A stretch of 64,000 bases of DNA from Woeseiaceae bacterium (lineage in GTDB: Bacteria > Pseudomonadota > Gammaproteobacteria > Steroidobacterales > Woeseiaceae): positions 1-64,000 of the forward strand of contig JABDOQ010000017.1 of assembly GCA_013043165.1 (NCBI GenBank), in the 5' to 3' direction. Positions 17,259 through 26,549 of this stretch are shown in pieces. The notes beneath the pieces were generated by a model. The model saw only the letters and a program-made list of their open reading frames with translations. It made no database searches and was not told the origin of the DNA. A program made the position numbers and the translations under genes. Within the stretch, counting starts at the first letter, position 1, and every line of letters begins with the position of its first letter.

Positions 17259-18620
17259 TCATGAGGCAGCAGCAAAAGCGTCGCGAGTCAGATTCTCCCG
17301 ATCATTGATCATTACCCGCACGTCGTCCTCGATACGGATACCGCCGAAGGGCCGTAGCCAGTTGACCATGTCCCAGTTGATGAGTTTCTCGGCAGGCGTA
17401 TCGCTCAGCTTCTCGAGCAGCATGTCGATGACATAGAGACCTGGCTCGATGGTCAGCACCATATTCTCTTCGAGCACGCGTGTCAGCCTGAGAAACGGAT
17501 GCCCGCTGGGTGGGTCAATTGCAGTACCGGACTCGTTTTCCATGAAGCCGGCGACGTCATGAACCTGAATGCCAAGAAGATGACCGAGCCCGTGCGGGAA
17601 GAACGCCGTTGTGACACCCGATTCGAGCAGCGTGTCAGGGTCGCCGGTTGCGAGCTCCGCGTCAACCAGCACCTCGGCCAGCATCCTGTGTGTGTCAACA
17701 TGCAAATCGCGATAGTCGACGCCGACTTCGACCCTGTTGACGATTTCCCGTTGCATGACATCCATGCGGTCAATCAGGTCCTGAAATCGCGTGTCATCGA
17801 AGGAATAGGTGCGCGTGATGTCCGAGGCGTAGCCGTGCACCTGCGCGCCGGCATCGATCAGGAATGAATGACAAGTATCCGGATTGCTGCGCTCGAGATC
17901 GGTGTAGTGCAACACGGCGCCGTGTTCGTTGAGCGCGATAATATTGCCGTAGGGCAACTCGTAGTCGGTGTGACCGACAGCCTGACAGTAGGCGCGGTGA
18001 ATCTCGAACTCCGGAAGACCTGCGCGAAACGCCGCCTCTGCCGCACGATGCCCCATTGCACCACGCTTTGAGGCGAGCCGCATGATGGCGAGCTCGTAGT
18101 CAGTCTTGGTGCTACGTGCATAATGCACGATGTTGATTGCCGTGTTGGGGTTGATACGCTCTACGCCGTAGGCGAGCGTTGCGTCCTCGATTTCGCCAAT
18201 GACAATGCACTTTTCACGCTGTGCGGGCAAAAGCTCGGCTACGTCCTCTATAGCATTCACGATGCGGATGTCAAAGTGTCGCGTCCAGTAGCCCTCCGGC
18301 GGACCGGGCACGACGTGCCAGTAGTCCCGAGGTTGGTAATAGAGAAGCAGCGGCGTCTCACCTGGGGTGTAGACGATGTAGGAAAACGGCAGCTTCGTCA
18401 GCGGTGCCCAGCTCACGAAGTGCGGATTGGCTTTGAACGGGTAGAAGTTGTCGTCGAGGAAAGCGACTTTTGGGTTTCCCGAATAAATAATGACATGGCT
18501 TGCACCCGCCTGTTCCAGCGCATGATCGTGCCGCGCCGTTAGGGTCTCGAGATGGCCTGCGTATAAAGCGCCGAGTGATGGATTTTTGTCGGTATAGTCG
18601 CTGTTCACAGGGAAGATCAT
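17259..18620 (-). CDS. pepQ: Xaa-Pro dipeptidase
   Basis: The 453-aa protein with the pita-bread metallopeptidase fold removes the N-terminal residue from Xaa-Pro dipeptides. The two-metal site is complete: D256, D267, H347, E392 and E431 (in FLIDAG, SDITRTY, HGLGHLLG, TIEPG and RIEDD). Length and N-terminal domain fit PepQ rather than PepP. ATG 18620 is chosen because the family sequence begins there; the frame is open 38 codons further without homology. It diverges from ggt across 85 nt, and both enzymes feed peptide or glutathione turnover. Confidence 0.94.
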   Translation of the reverse strand: MIFPVNSDYTDKNPSLGALYAGHLETLTARHDHALEQAGASHVIIYSGNPKVAFLDDNFYPFKANPHFVSWAPLTKLPFSYIVYTPGETPLLLYYQPRDYWHVVPGPPEGYWTRHFDIRIVNAIEDVAELLPAQREKCIVIGEIEDATLAYGVERINPNTAINIVHYARSTKTDYELAIMRLASKRGAMGHRAAEAAFRAGLPEFEIHRAYCQAVGHTDYELPYGNIIALNEHGAVLHYTDLERSNPDTCHSFLIDAGAQVHGYASDITRTYSFDDTRFQDLIDRMDVMQREIVNRVEVGVDYRDLHVDTHRMLAEVLVDAELATGDPDTLLESGVTTAFFPHGLGHLLGIQVHDVAGFMENESGTAIDPPSGHPFLRLTRVLEENMVLTIEPGLYVIDMLLEKLSDTPAEKLINWDMVNWLRPFGGIRIEDDVRVMINDRENLTRDAFAAAS

Positions 18621-18705
18621 ACCCTGTTGCTGGCGCCGTCGGCGAGTGCCATCATTGGTGCCCCCCGGCAAACGGCATCCCGGTCTGCGCGGATCGGAGC
18701 ACAGG

Positions 18706-20418
18706 ATGAGACGAGTTGCATGGTCGATATGCATTGCACTGTTGGTTTACGGGATACCCGTTTTGGCATCTGAGCCGGGATACGATCGGGTTACGGGCCG
18801 CGCGCTTGCTTCCCGATCGGAGGTTATTGCGCCTCACGGTATGGCAGCGACGAGCCAGCCGCTGGCGACACAGATTGCTATCGATATCCTGAAAGCGGGC
18901 GGCAGTGCCGTCGATGCTGCCATCGCGGCGAACGCTGCACTGGGTCTCATGGAGCCCACGGGCTGCGGCATCGGCGGGGACTTGTTCGCGATCGTCTGGG
19001 ACGCCGACAAAAATGAGCTCACGGGCTTGAACGCATCGGGACGAGCGCCGCAGGCGATGACGCTCGAGTATTTCCAAAAGCGCGGCATCGATAAAATTCC
19101 GCCGTTTGGCCCGTTACCCGTGAGTGTGCCCGGTGCCGTGGACGGATGGTTTGAACTGCATGGACGTTATGCGCGCCTGCCAATGCGTGACATCCTGGCG
19201 CCGGCAATTCGCTATGCGCGTGACGGCTTTCCCGTGTCAGAAGTCATTGCCTATTACCTTGACCGTAGCGTCGATTGCATCGGGGAATACCCGGGATTCG
19301 CTGAGACCTACATGCCCAACGGCAGAATGCCGCGCAAGGGCGAGATGTTCCGAAACCCGCGGTTGGCGAATACCTATGAGGCGATTGCGAGAAAAGGCCG
19401 CGACGAATTTTATAAAGGCGATTTCGCGAAAAGGATCGACGCCTATATGACAGAGCAGGGCGGCTTGCTAAGTTACGATGACCTGGCCGCGCATCAGTCG
19501 GAATGGGTCACGCCGGTCTCAACAAATTATCGTGGCTGGGAGGTATACGAGTTACCGCCGAACGGCCAGGGCATCGCCGCGCTGCAAATCCTGAATATTC
19601 TGGAGGGCTTCGACATCGCGGCCATGGGATTCGGTAGTGCCGGGTACCTGCACACGCTGGTCGAAGCCAAAAAGCTGGTGTTCGAGGACCGCGCCCGGCA
19701 CTACGCGGACATGAACTTCGTCGACGTGCCTGTCGCACGACTGATTTCGAAGGACTACGCGAGCGAGCGGCGCGAGCTTATTTCATCAACGCAGGCGTCG
19801 AAACGGCTGCCAGCCGGAGACGCAGGGCTTGAAGAGGGTGACACTATCTACCTGACGGTCGCCGACAAGAACGGCAACATGGTGTCGCTGATCCAAAGCA
19901 ACTACCGCGGTATGGGGTCCGGAATGACGCCCGGAGAACTCGGCTTCGTGCTGCAGGATCGCGCGGAGCTTTTTGCGCTCGAAGAAGGCCACGCGAACGT
20001 CGTTGAAGGCGGCAAGCGCCCGTTCCATACGATTATCCCGGCATTCGTGATGAAGGATGGTAAGCCATTGATTAGTTTCGGTTTAATGGGCGGTTCGATG
20101 CAGCCCCAGGGGCATGCGCAGGTCATAGTAAACATGGTCGACTTCGGCATGAACCTGCAGGAAGCCGGGGATGCTGCCCGAATTAATCACACCGGCTCGT
20201 CTGCACCGACGGGCACAACGATGATCGATGGTGGCACCGTCCATATGGAGAGCACTTTTGACGCATCGACGCGTGAGGCAATGAAGTCCCTCGGGCATAC
20301 GCTTGGTTCGAGCGATGGCAGTTTCGGCGGATACCAGGCGATCATGCGGGATGAGGCGCAAGGCGTGTATTATGGCGCGTCCGAAGTACGCAAAGACGGC
20401 CACGCGGCAGGATACTAA
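18706..20418 (+). CDS. ggt: Gamma-glutamyltransferase (exported)
   Basis: The 570-aa Ntn-hydrolase has a signal peptide at residues 1-21 (RRVAWSICIALLVYG, cleavage near VLAS). GGT cleaves or transfers the gamma-glutamyl group of glutathione in the periplasm. The proenzyme self-cleaves before the nucleophile, here Thr380 in EGDTIYLTVADKNG. The surrounding sequence is the DTxYL variant seen in YwrD-like members rather than the TTHYSV form of E. coli. Binding motifs PTGCGIGGD (large subunit) and MGGSMQPQGH (small subunit) are present. ATG 18706 is preferred over an upstream open frame that overlaps the pepQ promoter region. The stop is 3 nt before trpS. Confidence 0.93.
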   Translation: MRRVAWSICIALLVYGIPVLASEPGYDRVTGRALASRSEVIAPHGMAATSQPLATQIAIDILKAGGSAVDAAIAANAALGLMEPTGCGIGGDLFAIVWDADKNELTGLNASGRAPQAMTLEYFQKRGIDKIPPFGPLPVSVPGAVDGWFELHGRYARLPMRDILAPAIRYARDGFPVSEVIAYYLDRSVDCIGEYPGFAETYMPNGRMPRKGEMFRNPRLANTYEAIARKGRDEFYKGDFAKRIDAYMTEQGGLLSYDDLAAHQSEWVTPVSTNYRGWEVYELPPNGQGIAALQILNILEGFDIAAMGFGSAGYLHTLVEAKKLVFEDRARHYADMNFVDVPVARLISKDYASERRELISSTQASKRLPAGDAGLEEGDTIYLTVADKNGNMVSLIQSNYRGMGSGMTPGELGFVLQDRAELFALEEGHANVVEGGKRPFHTIIPAFVMKDGKPLISFGLMGGSMQPQGHAQVIVNMVDFGMNLQEAGDAARINHTGSSAPTGTTMIDGGTVHMESTFDASTREAMKSLGHTLGSSDGSFGGYQAIMRDEAQGVYYGASEVRKDGHAAGY

Positions 20419-20421
20419 AGC

Positions 20422-21432
20422 ATGACGAAGGAGATCTACCTCACAGGGATTACCACCACGGGAACGCCACACATCGGCAACTACGTTGGCGCGATTCGTC
20501 CTGGTATTGCGGCCAGCAAAGATCCGAAAAAGAAGAACTACTATTTCCTGGCCGATTTTCATGCGCTCGCAAAAAGCGGCGACCCGGACCAGATCAGCAA
20601 GTCGACGCTGGAAATCGCGGCCGCATGGATGGCGCTGGGCCTGGATACAGAGCATGCGACGTTCTACCGGCAATCCGATATTCCGGAGATAACTGAGCTG
20701 ACCTGGGTGCTGACGAGCATGACGGCCAAGGGCCTGATGAACCGGGCCCATTCCTACAAAGCGGCGGTGCAGGCGAACGTCGAAAGTGGCAACAAGGATC
20801 CTGACAAGGGCATCACCATGGCGCTGTACAGCTACCCGATTCTGATGGCTGCAGACATCCTGATGTTCAAGTCGACCAAGGTTCCGGTCGGGAGAGACCA
20901 GAAACAGCATGTCGAAATGGCGCGCGACATGGCGCAGCGATTTAATCATCACTACGGCGACATATTCGTGCTGCCGGAGCCGGTCATTGATGATCACACG
21001 GCAGTACTCGCGGGACTTGACGGCCGCAAGATGAGCAAGAGCTACAATAATACGATCCCGTTGTTCGCGGCGGAAAAACCGCTGAGAAAACTCATCATGA
21101 AAATCAAGACCAACAGTCTTGAGCCGGGCGAGCCGAAGGAAACGGAGGGCAGTACTATCTTCGACATCTTCAAAGCCTTCGCGACCCCTGGCGAAACGGC
21201 AGAGGTCGAGAAGCTCTATGCCGAGGGTATCGCCTGGGGAGAGATGAAGCAGAAATTGTTCGAGTACATCAACGAGCATATTAAGCCCGCCCGCGACGAA
21301 TACGAGCGACTGATTGCCGACCCGGCGATTGTCGAGGCGGAGCTCGTGAAGGGTGCGGAACGAGCGCGAGAAATCGCCGTGCCCTACATGGCGACAATTC
21401 GCGACGCAATAGGAATTCGAAAACTGGGATAG
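20422..21432 (+). CDS. trpS: Tryptophanyl-tRNA synthetase
   Basis: The 336-aa class I synthetase charges tRNA-Trp. The HIGH-type motif is HIGN (residues 17-20) within TGTPHIGNYVGA, and KMSKS is at 203-207. The family segment MALYSYPILMAADILMF lies in the catalytic core. It starts 3 nt after ggt, so the two are probably co-transcribed, and it is followed at 9 nt by a DUF4404 gene. Length is typical of the family. Confidence 0.96.
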   Translation: MTKEIYLTGITTTGTPHIGNYVGAIRPGIAASKDPKKKNYYFLADFHALAKSGDPDQISKSTLEIAAAWMALGLDTEHATFYRQSDIPEITELTWVLTSMTAKGLMNRAHSYKAAVQANVESGNKDPDKGITMALYSYPILMAADILMFKSTKVPVGRDQKQHVEMARDMAQRFNHHYGDIFVLPEPVIDDHTAVLAGLDGRKMSKSYNNTIPLFAAEKPLRKLIMKIKTNSLEPGEPKETEGSTIFDIFKAFATPGETAEVEKLYAEGIAWGEMKQKLFEYINEHIKPARDEYERLIADPAIVEAELVKGAERAREIAVPYMATIRDAIGIRKLG

Positions 21433-21440
21433 GCGCGACC

Positions 21441-21704
21441 ATGAGCAATAAAGAGATTCGAGAGTTACTGGCCAGGCTCCAGAATGAAATTCAGAAGACG
21501 GAGCTGGATGACGATACGCTCGCGGCCGTGCGTGAGCTGGATACAGATATCGACGACCTGCTGGACCCCGAAGGGCACCGCGCGGAAACGGATACTGTTC
21601 TGGAGAAAGCCAGGGAACTGGAAACAAACTTCGCGACAGAACACCCGACCATCGAGCGTTTCTTGCGCGAGGTGATTGATGTGCTCGTTCGAATGGGAAT
21701 CTGA
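21441..21704 (+). CDS. DUF4404 family protein
   Basis: This small acidic helical protein of 87 aa (IRELLARLQNEIQKTELDDD; DTDIDDLLDPEG; HPTIERFLREVIDVLVRMGI) fits the DUF4404 pattern. Function is unknown. It is predicted cytoplasmic and largely coiled-coil, with no membrane segment. It is likely in the trpS transcript, and small hairpins at 21715-21765 follow it. Confidence 0.75.
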   Translation: MSNKEIRELLARLQNEIQKTELDDDTLAAVRELDTDIDDLLDPEGHRAETDTVLEKARELETNFATEHPTIERFLREVIDVLVRMGI

Positions 21705-21784
21705 GTGCATATTGGTGTGGGCGTCAGTCGCCACTGACTGAAGAGGGCCTTGCCAAGAGGCCGTTACTCCATGGGAGAAGGGTT

Positions 21785-21970
21785 GTGGGTCATAAAGAAT
21801 ATTGCGTTATTTCAGGTACGCTGTTTGCTCTGGTCGCTCTTGCCCACTTGCTGCGAATCGTCTACGGGATGTCGGTCCAGGTCGATGATTTTGCGGTTCC
21901 GATGATGGTTTCCTGGGTTGGCCTGGTCATACCGGGCGCACTGGCAGTCTGGGCGTTGCAGATCAAATGA
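21785..21970 (+). CDS. Small two-helix membrane protein
   Basis: The 61-aa product starts at GTG 21785 (AGAAGGGTT just upstream) and has two hydrophobic helices, about residues 8-27 and 39-59 (MVSWVGLVIPGALAVWAL). It resembles short conserved proteins of unknown function. Its stop overlaps the cupin start by 4 nt, suggesting coupled translation. Confidence 0.6.
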   Translation: MGHKEYCVISGTLFALVALAHLLRIVYGMSVQVDDFAVPMMVSWVGLVIPGALAVWALQIK

Positions 21971-22341
21971 GTCGCCCGACAGCATTCAATCCGCGCACGC
22001 ATACGATCGGTCTTGGCCGCGACTTGCTGGCCTGCACGGTTCCCGAGAGACCCGATCCTCCGATTGCCGTCGATGGAGTTACTTTTGGCGTCGCCGAGAT
22101 GTCCGGGAACTCACCTCATGGCGGCGAGATGCATCCCGACGGTGATGAGGTTTTATACCTGATTGCCGGCCGGGCCAGGGTAGTTTTCCTGGATACTGAT
22201 GACGACGATATAGAGATGCGGCCGGGAGACGGCCTGGTTGTGCCGAAGGGAGTCTGGCACCGGGTAGACATCCTCGAACCCTGCCAGATCGTATATTTGA
22301 CGCCGGGTCCGAATAACCAGTTCAGGCCGTTGCAGGACTAA
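21967..22341 (+). CDS. Cupin-domain protein
   Basis: The 124-aa single-cupin barrel contains GGEMHPDGDEVLYLIAGRAR (first cupin motif with H and E ligands) and PGDGLVVPKGVWHRVD (second motif with H), so a metal site is likely. Substrate and reaction are not evident; sugar isomerase, dioxygenase and sensory roles all occur in this fold. It overlaps the upstream membrane protein by 4 nt. Confidence 0.85.
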   Translation: MSRPTAFNPRTHTIGLGRDLLACTVPERPDPPIAVDGVTFGVAEMSGNSPHGGEMHPDGDEVLYLIAGRARVVFLDTDDDDIEMRPGDGLVVPKGVWHRVDILEPCQIVYLTPGPNNQFRPLQD

Positions 22342-22363
22342 TGCAGGCGGGTGCGGAACAGTT

Positions 22364-22696
22364 ATGAACGAACTCTCTTTTCTGGTCAAAGGCTCGGCCG
22401 CGGACCCCTACGAGCTTACGTTTATCAAAGACGGTGACAGCCTGACGGCGCTATGCACCTGCCCGGCGGGCCAGTTCGGAAATTTTTGCAAACACCGAAT
22501 CACGATTCTCGATGGTGATGACAAAGCCATTGTTAGTAACAACGCGGACCGGGTTGCAACAATTGTCGAATGGCTGCGGGGAACCGATGTGGCGGCGGCT
22601 TTGGCTGAGTTTCGGAACCTGGAAAATACCGGCAGCGGATCAAAAAACGCCCTCGCTGCCGCGAAAAAGAAGTTGGCACGAGCAATGAATACTTGA
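22364..22696 (+). CDS. Stand-alone SWIM zinc-finger protein
   Basis: The 110-aa protein contains CTCPAGQFGNFCKH near residues 31-44, a CxC...CxH SWIM-type zinc finger normally found as part of SNF2 ATPases or transposases. Here it is the only domain, followed by a short helical tail rich in alanine and lysine. A nucleic-acid or protein contact role is likely, but the partner is unknown. No helicase is nearby. Confidence 0.75.
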   Translation: MNELSFLVKGSAADPYELTFIKDGDSLTALCTCPAGQFGNFCKHRITILDGDDKAIVSNNADRVATIVEWLRGTDVAAALAEFRNLENTGSGSKNALAAAKKKLARAMNT

Positions 22697-22781
22697 AGTC
22701 GACTACTTTCACCTCAATCGCTGCTGCCTGCGTCGTCGTATAGTATGGCGATCGCCGGCTACCGTCATTAAAGAGAATACG

Positions 22782-24047
22782 TTGCAGACATCGAAGAACT
22801 ATCGCAATTACGTGCTGCTGTTGCTGATGGTCGTATATATCTTTAATTTTATTGATCGGCAGATTCTGGTCATCCTGCAGGAATCGATCAAGGCGGAGCT
22901 CGGTCTCAGTGACAAGCAGCTCGGTTTGTTGTCCGGCTTTACGTTCGCTGTCTTCTACGTAGTGTGTGGAATTCCGATCGCGCGCTGGGCGGATCGCTAC
23001 AACCGCGTCAACATCGTATCGCTGTCGATAGCCGTATGGAGCGGGATGACTGCGCTCAGCGGCCTGACAGCGAACTTCATGCAGTTGCTGGCGGCGAGAA
23101 TTGGTGTTGGCGTTGGCGAGGCTGGCGGAAGCCCGCCGTCGCACTCGATAATTTCAGATTATTTCCCGCACGAAGAGCGCGGTCGGGCACTGTCGGTGTA
23201 TTCCATCGGAATCTATATCGGTATTCTGATCGGATTCCTGCTGGGCGGATGGGTCAACCAGTTCTTCGGGTGGCGTGTTGCATTTCTGGTCGTGGGCTTG
23301 CCCGGAATCCTTATGGCCGTTGTCGTAAAGCTTACGTTGCGGGAGCCGCCGCGCGGCCAGATGGACGACGGCGATCACACCGATGCTCCCGAGAGCCACT
23401 TACTTGTCGACCTGAAACGTTTGTGGGCGCTACGCAGCTTTCGATACGCGGCTTTCGGCGCGGGATTCAACGCGTTTCTTGGCTACGGTGCCTTGAATTT
23501 CATGCCGTCGTTCGCCATTCGCATATACGACGTTCCCGTGGGCCTGGTGGGCACCTGGCTGGCTTTGATCGCCGGTTTCGCCGGAGCCGCGGGCGCCTAC
23601 GCGGGGGGACACCTGAGCGACCACCTTGGCAAACGGGACTACCGCTGGTCGTACTGGGTGCCGGCGCTCAGTACCTTGGGCGCCGGCCTGTTGCTATTGC
23701 CGATGATGTTGAGCGGTCAGCAGTACGTCATGTGGGGCATCTATGTCCTTGTGGCGCTATGCCAGGCTATGTTCCTCGGGCCGACGATTGCAATGGCGCA
23801 TGCGCTCGTCGGACCTCGTTATCGAGCTTTATCGTCGTCCGTGTTGTTCTTTGTGCTGAACATCATCGGGCTCGGGCTCGGCCCGCTGACCGTCGGCGCG
23901 GTCAGCGACGCGCTGGCACCGTCGCTCGGCGTTAATTCGATACGTTGGGCAATCATGAGTACCGCGATCGCCGCGTTTGTCGGTGCTGGTCTTTACTTCA
24001 ATGCAGCCCGTTACGTTCGTAGTGACCTGCGGTCCGGAGAAAGATAA
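22782..24047 (+). CDS. MFS transporter (spinster-like)
   Basis: The 421-aa product has twelve predicted membrane helices. The first begins YVLLLLMVVYIFNFIDRQIL, and the loop 2-3 motif is WADRYNR. The helix-4/5 signature GVGVGEAGGSPPSHSIISDYFP is typical of the spinster-type MFS branch common in proteobacteria that degrade complex organics. Start is TTG 22782 after AAAGAGAATACG; no nearer ATG fits the fold. The substrate is not predictable. It is followed after 13 nt by a methyltransferase. Confidence 0.9.
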   Translation: MQTSKNYRNYVLLLLMVVYIFNFIDRQILVILQESIKAELGLSDKQLGLLSGFTFAVFYVVCGIPIARWADRYNRVNIVSLSIAVWSGMTALSGLTANFMQLLAARIGVGVGEAGGSPPSHSIISDYFPHEERGRALSVYSIGIYIGILIGFLLGGWVNQFFGWRVAFLVVGLPGILMAVVVKLTLREPPRGQMDDGDHTDAPESHLLVDLKRLWALRSFRYAAFGAGFNAFLGYGALNFMPSFAIRIYDVPVGLVGTWLALIAGFAGAAGAYAGGHLSDHLGKRDYRWSYWVPALSTLGAGLLLLPMMLSGQQYVMWGIYVLVALCQAMFLGPTIAMAHALVGPRYRALSSSVLFFVLNIIGLGLGPLTVGAVSDALAPSLGVNSIRWAIMSTAIAAFVGAGLYFNAARYVRSDLRSGER

Positions 24048-24060
24048 GCTCGGAGTTACT

Positions 24061-24681
24061 ATGAGCAAGAGCGGCAAAACCCATTGGCAGAGAGTCTACG
24101 TCGAGAAAAACCCTACCGCGGTCTCCTGGTACCAGCCAGTTCCCGAAAAATCCCTGCAGTTTATTCGCTCGACGGGCATAGCCAAGGACAAACCGATCCT
24201 CGATGCCGGTGGCGGGGCATCCACGCTCGTTGATCACCTGATGAACGAGGGCTACACGGATATCAGTGTCCTCGATATCTCCGGCAAGGCGCTCGAACGG
24301 TCGCGTGACCGGCTTGGCAATCTCGCGGGAGCTATAACGTGGATTGAATCGGATGTCACGGAGTTCGAGTCCTCGCGAAAGTTTGCACTGTGGCATGACA
24401 GGGCCGTATTTCATTTTCTGACCCAATCGGTCGATCGCGATAAATACATCGAGGCGGTTTGCCGGGCCCTGCAACCGAAGGGACATCTCGTGCTGGCCAC
24501 TTTCGGACCGCAGGGTCCCGAGCGTTGCAGCGGCCTGGACATTCAGCGCTACGGCGTCGATGAATTGCAGATCCTGTTTGGCAGCCGCTTCGATTTATGC
24601 AGTCACGAACTCGACGAGCATGCGACACCGACCGGATCGAAGCAGCAATTCCTGTATTCATGGTGGCAAGCGGCGTCCTGA
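24061..24681 (+). CDS. Class I SAM-dependent methyltransferase
   Basis: The 206-aa product starts at ATG 24061 (MSKSGKTHWQRVYVEKNPTA). SAM-binding motif I is ILDAGGGASTLVDHL (residues about 46-60), the acidic end of beta-2 is VLDISGKAL, and motif IV-like ALWHDRAVFHFL follows. The family often annotated as tellurite/thiopurine-like methyltransferases shares the HWQ.VY opening. The true substrate is unknown. The open frame upstream overlaps the MFS gene and is ignored. Confidence 0.88.
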   Translation: MSKSGKTHWQRVYVEKNPTAVSWYQPVPEKSLQFIRSTGIAKDKPILDAGGGASTLVDHLMNEGYTDISVLDISGKALERSRDRLGNLAGAITWIESDVTEFESSRKFALWHDRAVFHFLTQSVDRDKYIEAVCRALQPKGHLVLATFGPQGPERCSGLDIQRYGVDELQILFGSRFDLCSHELDEHATPTGSKQQFLYSWWQAAS

Positions 24682-24711
24682 AAAAAGCGCACAAAGAAAA
24701 GGAGAATAGCT

Positions 24712-25101
24712 ATGGACATCAACATCTGGGCTGTAGTGGTGGCAGCCGCATCCAGTTTCCTGTTGGGAGGCCTGTGGTATTCGCCACTGCTATTCCTGAA
24801 GCCGTGGAACAATGCCATGGGCCGTACCGAAGAAGATAATGGTCACCCTGCGAAAGTCTTCGGTTTGAGCTTTCTTTTCGCGCTGGTCTCGGCATACGTT
24901 TTTGCTCTGTTGCTGGGGCCCGATCCGGTCCTGTCAGAATCCTGGAAAGCGGGGCTCCTGGTCGGGCTTGGTTTTGTCGGCATGAGCTTCGGCATCAACT
25001 ATCAGTTCGCCAACCGCCCGTTTACCGCACTGTTTATCGACGGCGGGTATCACACCGGGCAGTTTGTCATTTATGGCCTGATTCTCGGTGCGTGGCACTG
25101 A
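24712..25101 (+). CDS. DUF1761 family membrane protein
   Basis: The 129-aa product has four hydrophobic segments and the family pattern SSFLLGGLWYSPLLF near the N-terminus and GYHTGQFVIYGLILGAW at the end. No function is established for the family. AAAGGAGAA precedes ATG 24712. Its last 10 nt overlap the GNAT gene start. Confidence 0.82.
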   Translation: MDINIWAVVVAAASSFLLGGLWYSPLLFLKPWNNAMGRTEEDNGHPAKVFGLSFLFALVSAYVFALLLGPDPVLSESWKAGLLVGLGFVGMSFGINYQFANRPFTALFIDGGYHTGQFVIYGLILGAWH

Positions 25102-25628
25102 TCAAGGCATCTCCCGACTGGCACCTGGAGACCGAGCGACTTTCACTGCGGCGAATTACGCTGCAGGACGCCGACTTGATGCTGGCAATCTGGAACGATC
25201 CTGCTTTCATGCGTCATGTCGGAGATCGCGGTATTCGCACGGCTAACGAGGCAAAGGCTGCTCTGAAAGAAGGCGCATTCAAGTTGTATGATGACTATGG
25301 TTACGGCCCGTACTGCATGTCACTCAAACAAAGAGGCGCGAGAATCGGCATCTGCGGTCTGTTTCGACGCGACAACCTGGACGACCCGGACATCGGTTTT
25401 GCAACACTTCCGAATTATTGCGGCATGGGATTCGCTGCCGAGGCAGCACATGCCGTTCTCGCCCACGCGCGTGACGATCTGGGTATACAGCGTCTGACAG
25501 CGATCGTGTCTCCTGAAAACCGGGCGTCAATCAGGTTGATTGAAAAACTTGGCATGAGTTTCGAAAGAGGCATTACAATGCCGGGCGAAGAAGACGATAT
25601 CAGCCTGTACAGCATGAGCCTGTGCTGA
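25092..25628 (+). CDS. GNAT-family N-acetyltransferase
   Basis: The 178-aa product resembles the RimJ/RimL branch: LETERLSLRRITLQDADLML at the N-terminus, acetyl-CoA loop region GFATLPNYCGMGFAAEA, and NRASIRLIEKLGM near the end. It transfers acetyl from acetyl-CoA to an amine, and whether that is protein or small molecule is unclear. Start GTG 25092 overlaps DUF1761 by 10 nt. Confidence 0.9.
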   Translation: MALIKASPDWHLETERLSLRRITLQDADLMLAIWNDPAFMRHVGDRGIRTANEAKAALKEGAFKLYDDYGYGPYCMSLKQRGARIGICGLFRRDNLDDPDIGFATLPNYCGMGFAAEAAHAVLAHARDDLGIQRLTAIVSPENRASIRLIEKLGMSFERGITMPGEEDDISLYSMSLC

Positions 25629-25643
25629 TCGGGCAGGAGAAGC

Positions 25644-26132
25644 ATGGAGTTTTTCAGGAACGACGGTGCCCGGACGGGCCTCTTTTTTGGGGCAACCTCT
25701 GGTGTTATTACGACAATTGGTCTGATTGTCGGCCTCAATTCCGGCACGAAGTCCGTGATTGCAGTCCTCGGCGGCATTCTTGTCATCGCCGTTGCCGACG
25801 CGATGTCCGATGCGCTCGGCATTCACCTGGCCGAGGAGGCGGATCCGAGTACGTCGCACGGTCACGTCTGGTCGGCGACCATAATGACCTTCCTTACGAA
25901 GTTCGTATTCTCGATCAGTTTCGCCGTGCCGTTACTACTGCTGCCGCTTGCGACGGCCGTTCTGGTTTCGGTCGCATGGGCGATGCTGGTTATTGTTGTA
26001 TTGAGCTATTTTCTGGCGCGTTCGCAGGGAGAGTCGCCGTTAGCCATTATTGCAGAGCATGTCGGCATCGCCATGTTGGTCGTCATTTTCTCCCACTATA
26101 TTGGTGTCTGGGTAGGAAAAGCGTTTGGATAG
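25644..26132 (+). CDS. VIT-family-like metal transporter
   Basis: The 162-aa membrane protein has about five helices. The opening GATSGVITTIGLIVGLNSGT is characteristic of the VIT1/CCC1 iron-manganese transporter family, as is the acidic ADAMSDALGIHLAEEAD after helix 2. It is shorter than full VIT proteins, lacking the long cytosolic metal-binding loop, so transport competence is uncertain. AGGAGAAGC precedes the ATG. Confidence 0.72.
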   Translation: MEFFRNDGARTGLFFGATSGVITTIGLIVGLNSGTKSVIAVLGGILVIAVADAMSDALGIHLAEEADPSTSHGHVWSATIMTFLTKFVFSISFAVPLLLLPLATAVLVSVAWAMLVIVVLSYFLARSQGESPLAIIAEHVGIAMLVVIFSHYIGVWVGKAFG

Positions 26133-26135
26133 TTG

Positions 26136-26525
26136 ATGACTGACGATAACGAAATCATCGACTGGCGAAAGCTACGTGAGTTTGCGGCCGTCGATCTGAC
26201 GCGCTCGTTCGTGCTGTCATGGCATGTCGAAGGGGACATATTGATCATCGACATCGATATTTATCTGATGCCCGAACACCCGTTTTACGAGAACCCGCGG
26301 CCGGCCGAAAAGGTCTGTATTCGCCCGGCATCCATCGAGTTCCCGTTCTGTGAGTCGCTGCGCCCGCACGGCAGATCGGGGGGTGAACTTGTTGATATTG
26401 CGAGTAATTTGGGCCACGGGGCGCTGACAGACCTGCGCCGGCTATCCGATGCTCATTACGAAATCAGCGGTGAGTTTGGTACCGTGTTTGTTGACGCCGA
26501 GCGGCCTCTGTTGAGGCTCAAATAA
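26136..26525 (+). CDS. Hypothetical protein
   Basis: This 129-aa soluble protein (MTDDNEIIDWRKLREFAAVD) is rich in acidic and aromatic residues, with no transmembrane segment or known motif that I can identify. ATG 26136 is used in place of TTG 26133. It starts only 3 nt after the VIT-like gene and is probably co-transcribed with it. Confidence 0.6.
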   Translation: MTDDNEIIDWRKLREFAAVDLTRSFVLSWHVEGDILIIDIDIYLMPEHPFYENPRPAEKVCIRPASIEFPFCESLRPHGRSGGELVDIASNLGHGALTDLRRLSDAHYEISGEFGTVFVDAERPLLRLK

Positions 26526-26549
26526 CCGCGGCGGCCTCTGGAGACCATT

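Noticed and set aside
20083-21627. Minus-strand frame of 514 codons opposite ggt, trpS and the DUF4404 gene
   Set aside because: It is antisense to three well-supported genes, contains no recognisable motif, and is a typical shadow frame in GC-rich DNA.
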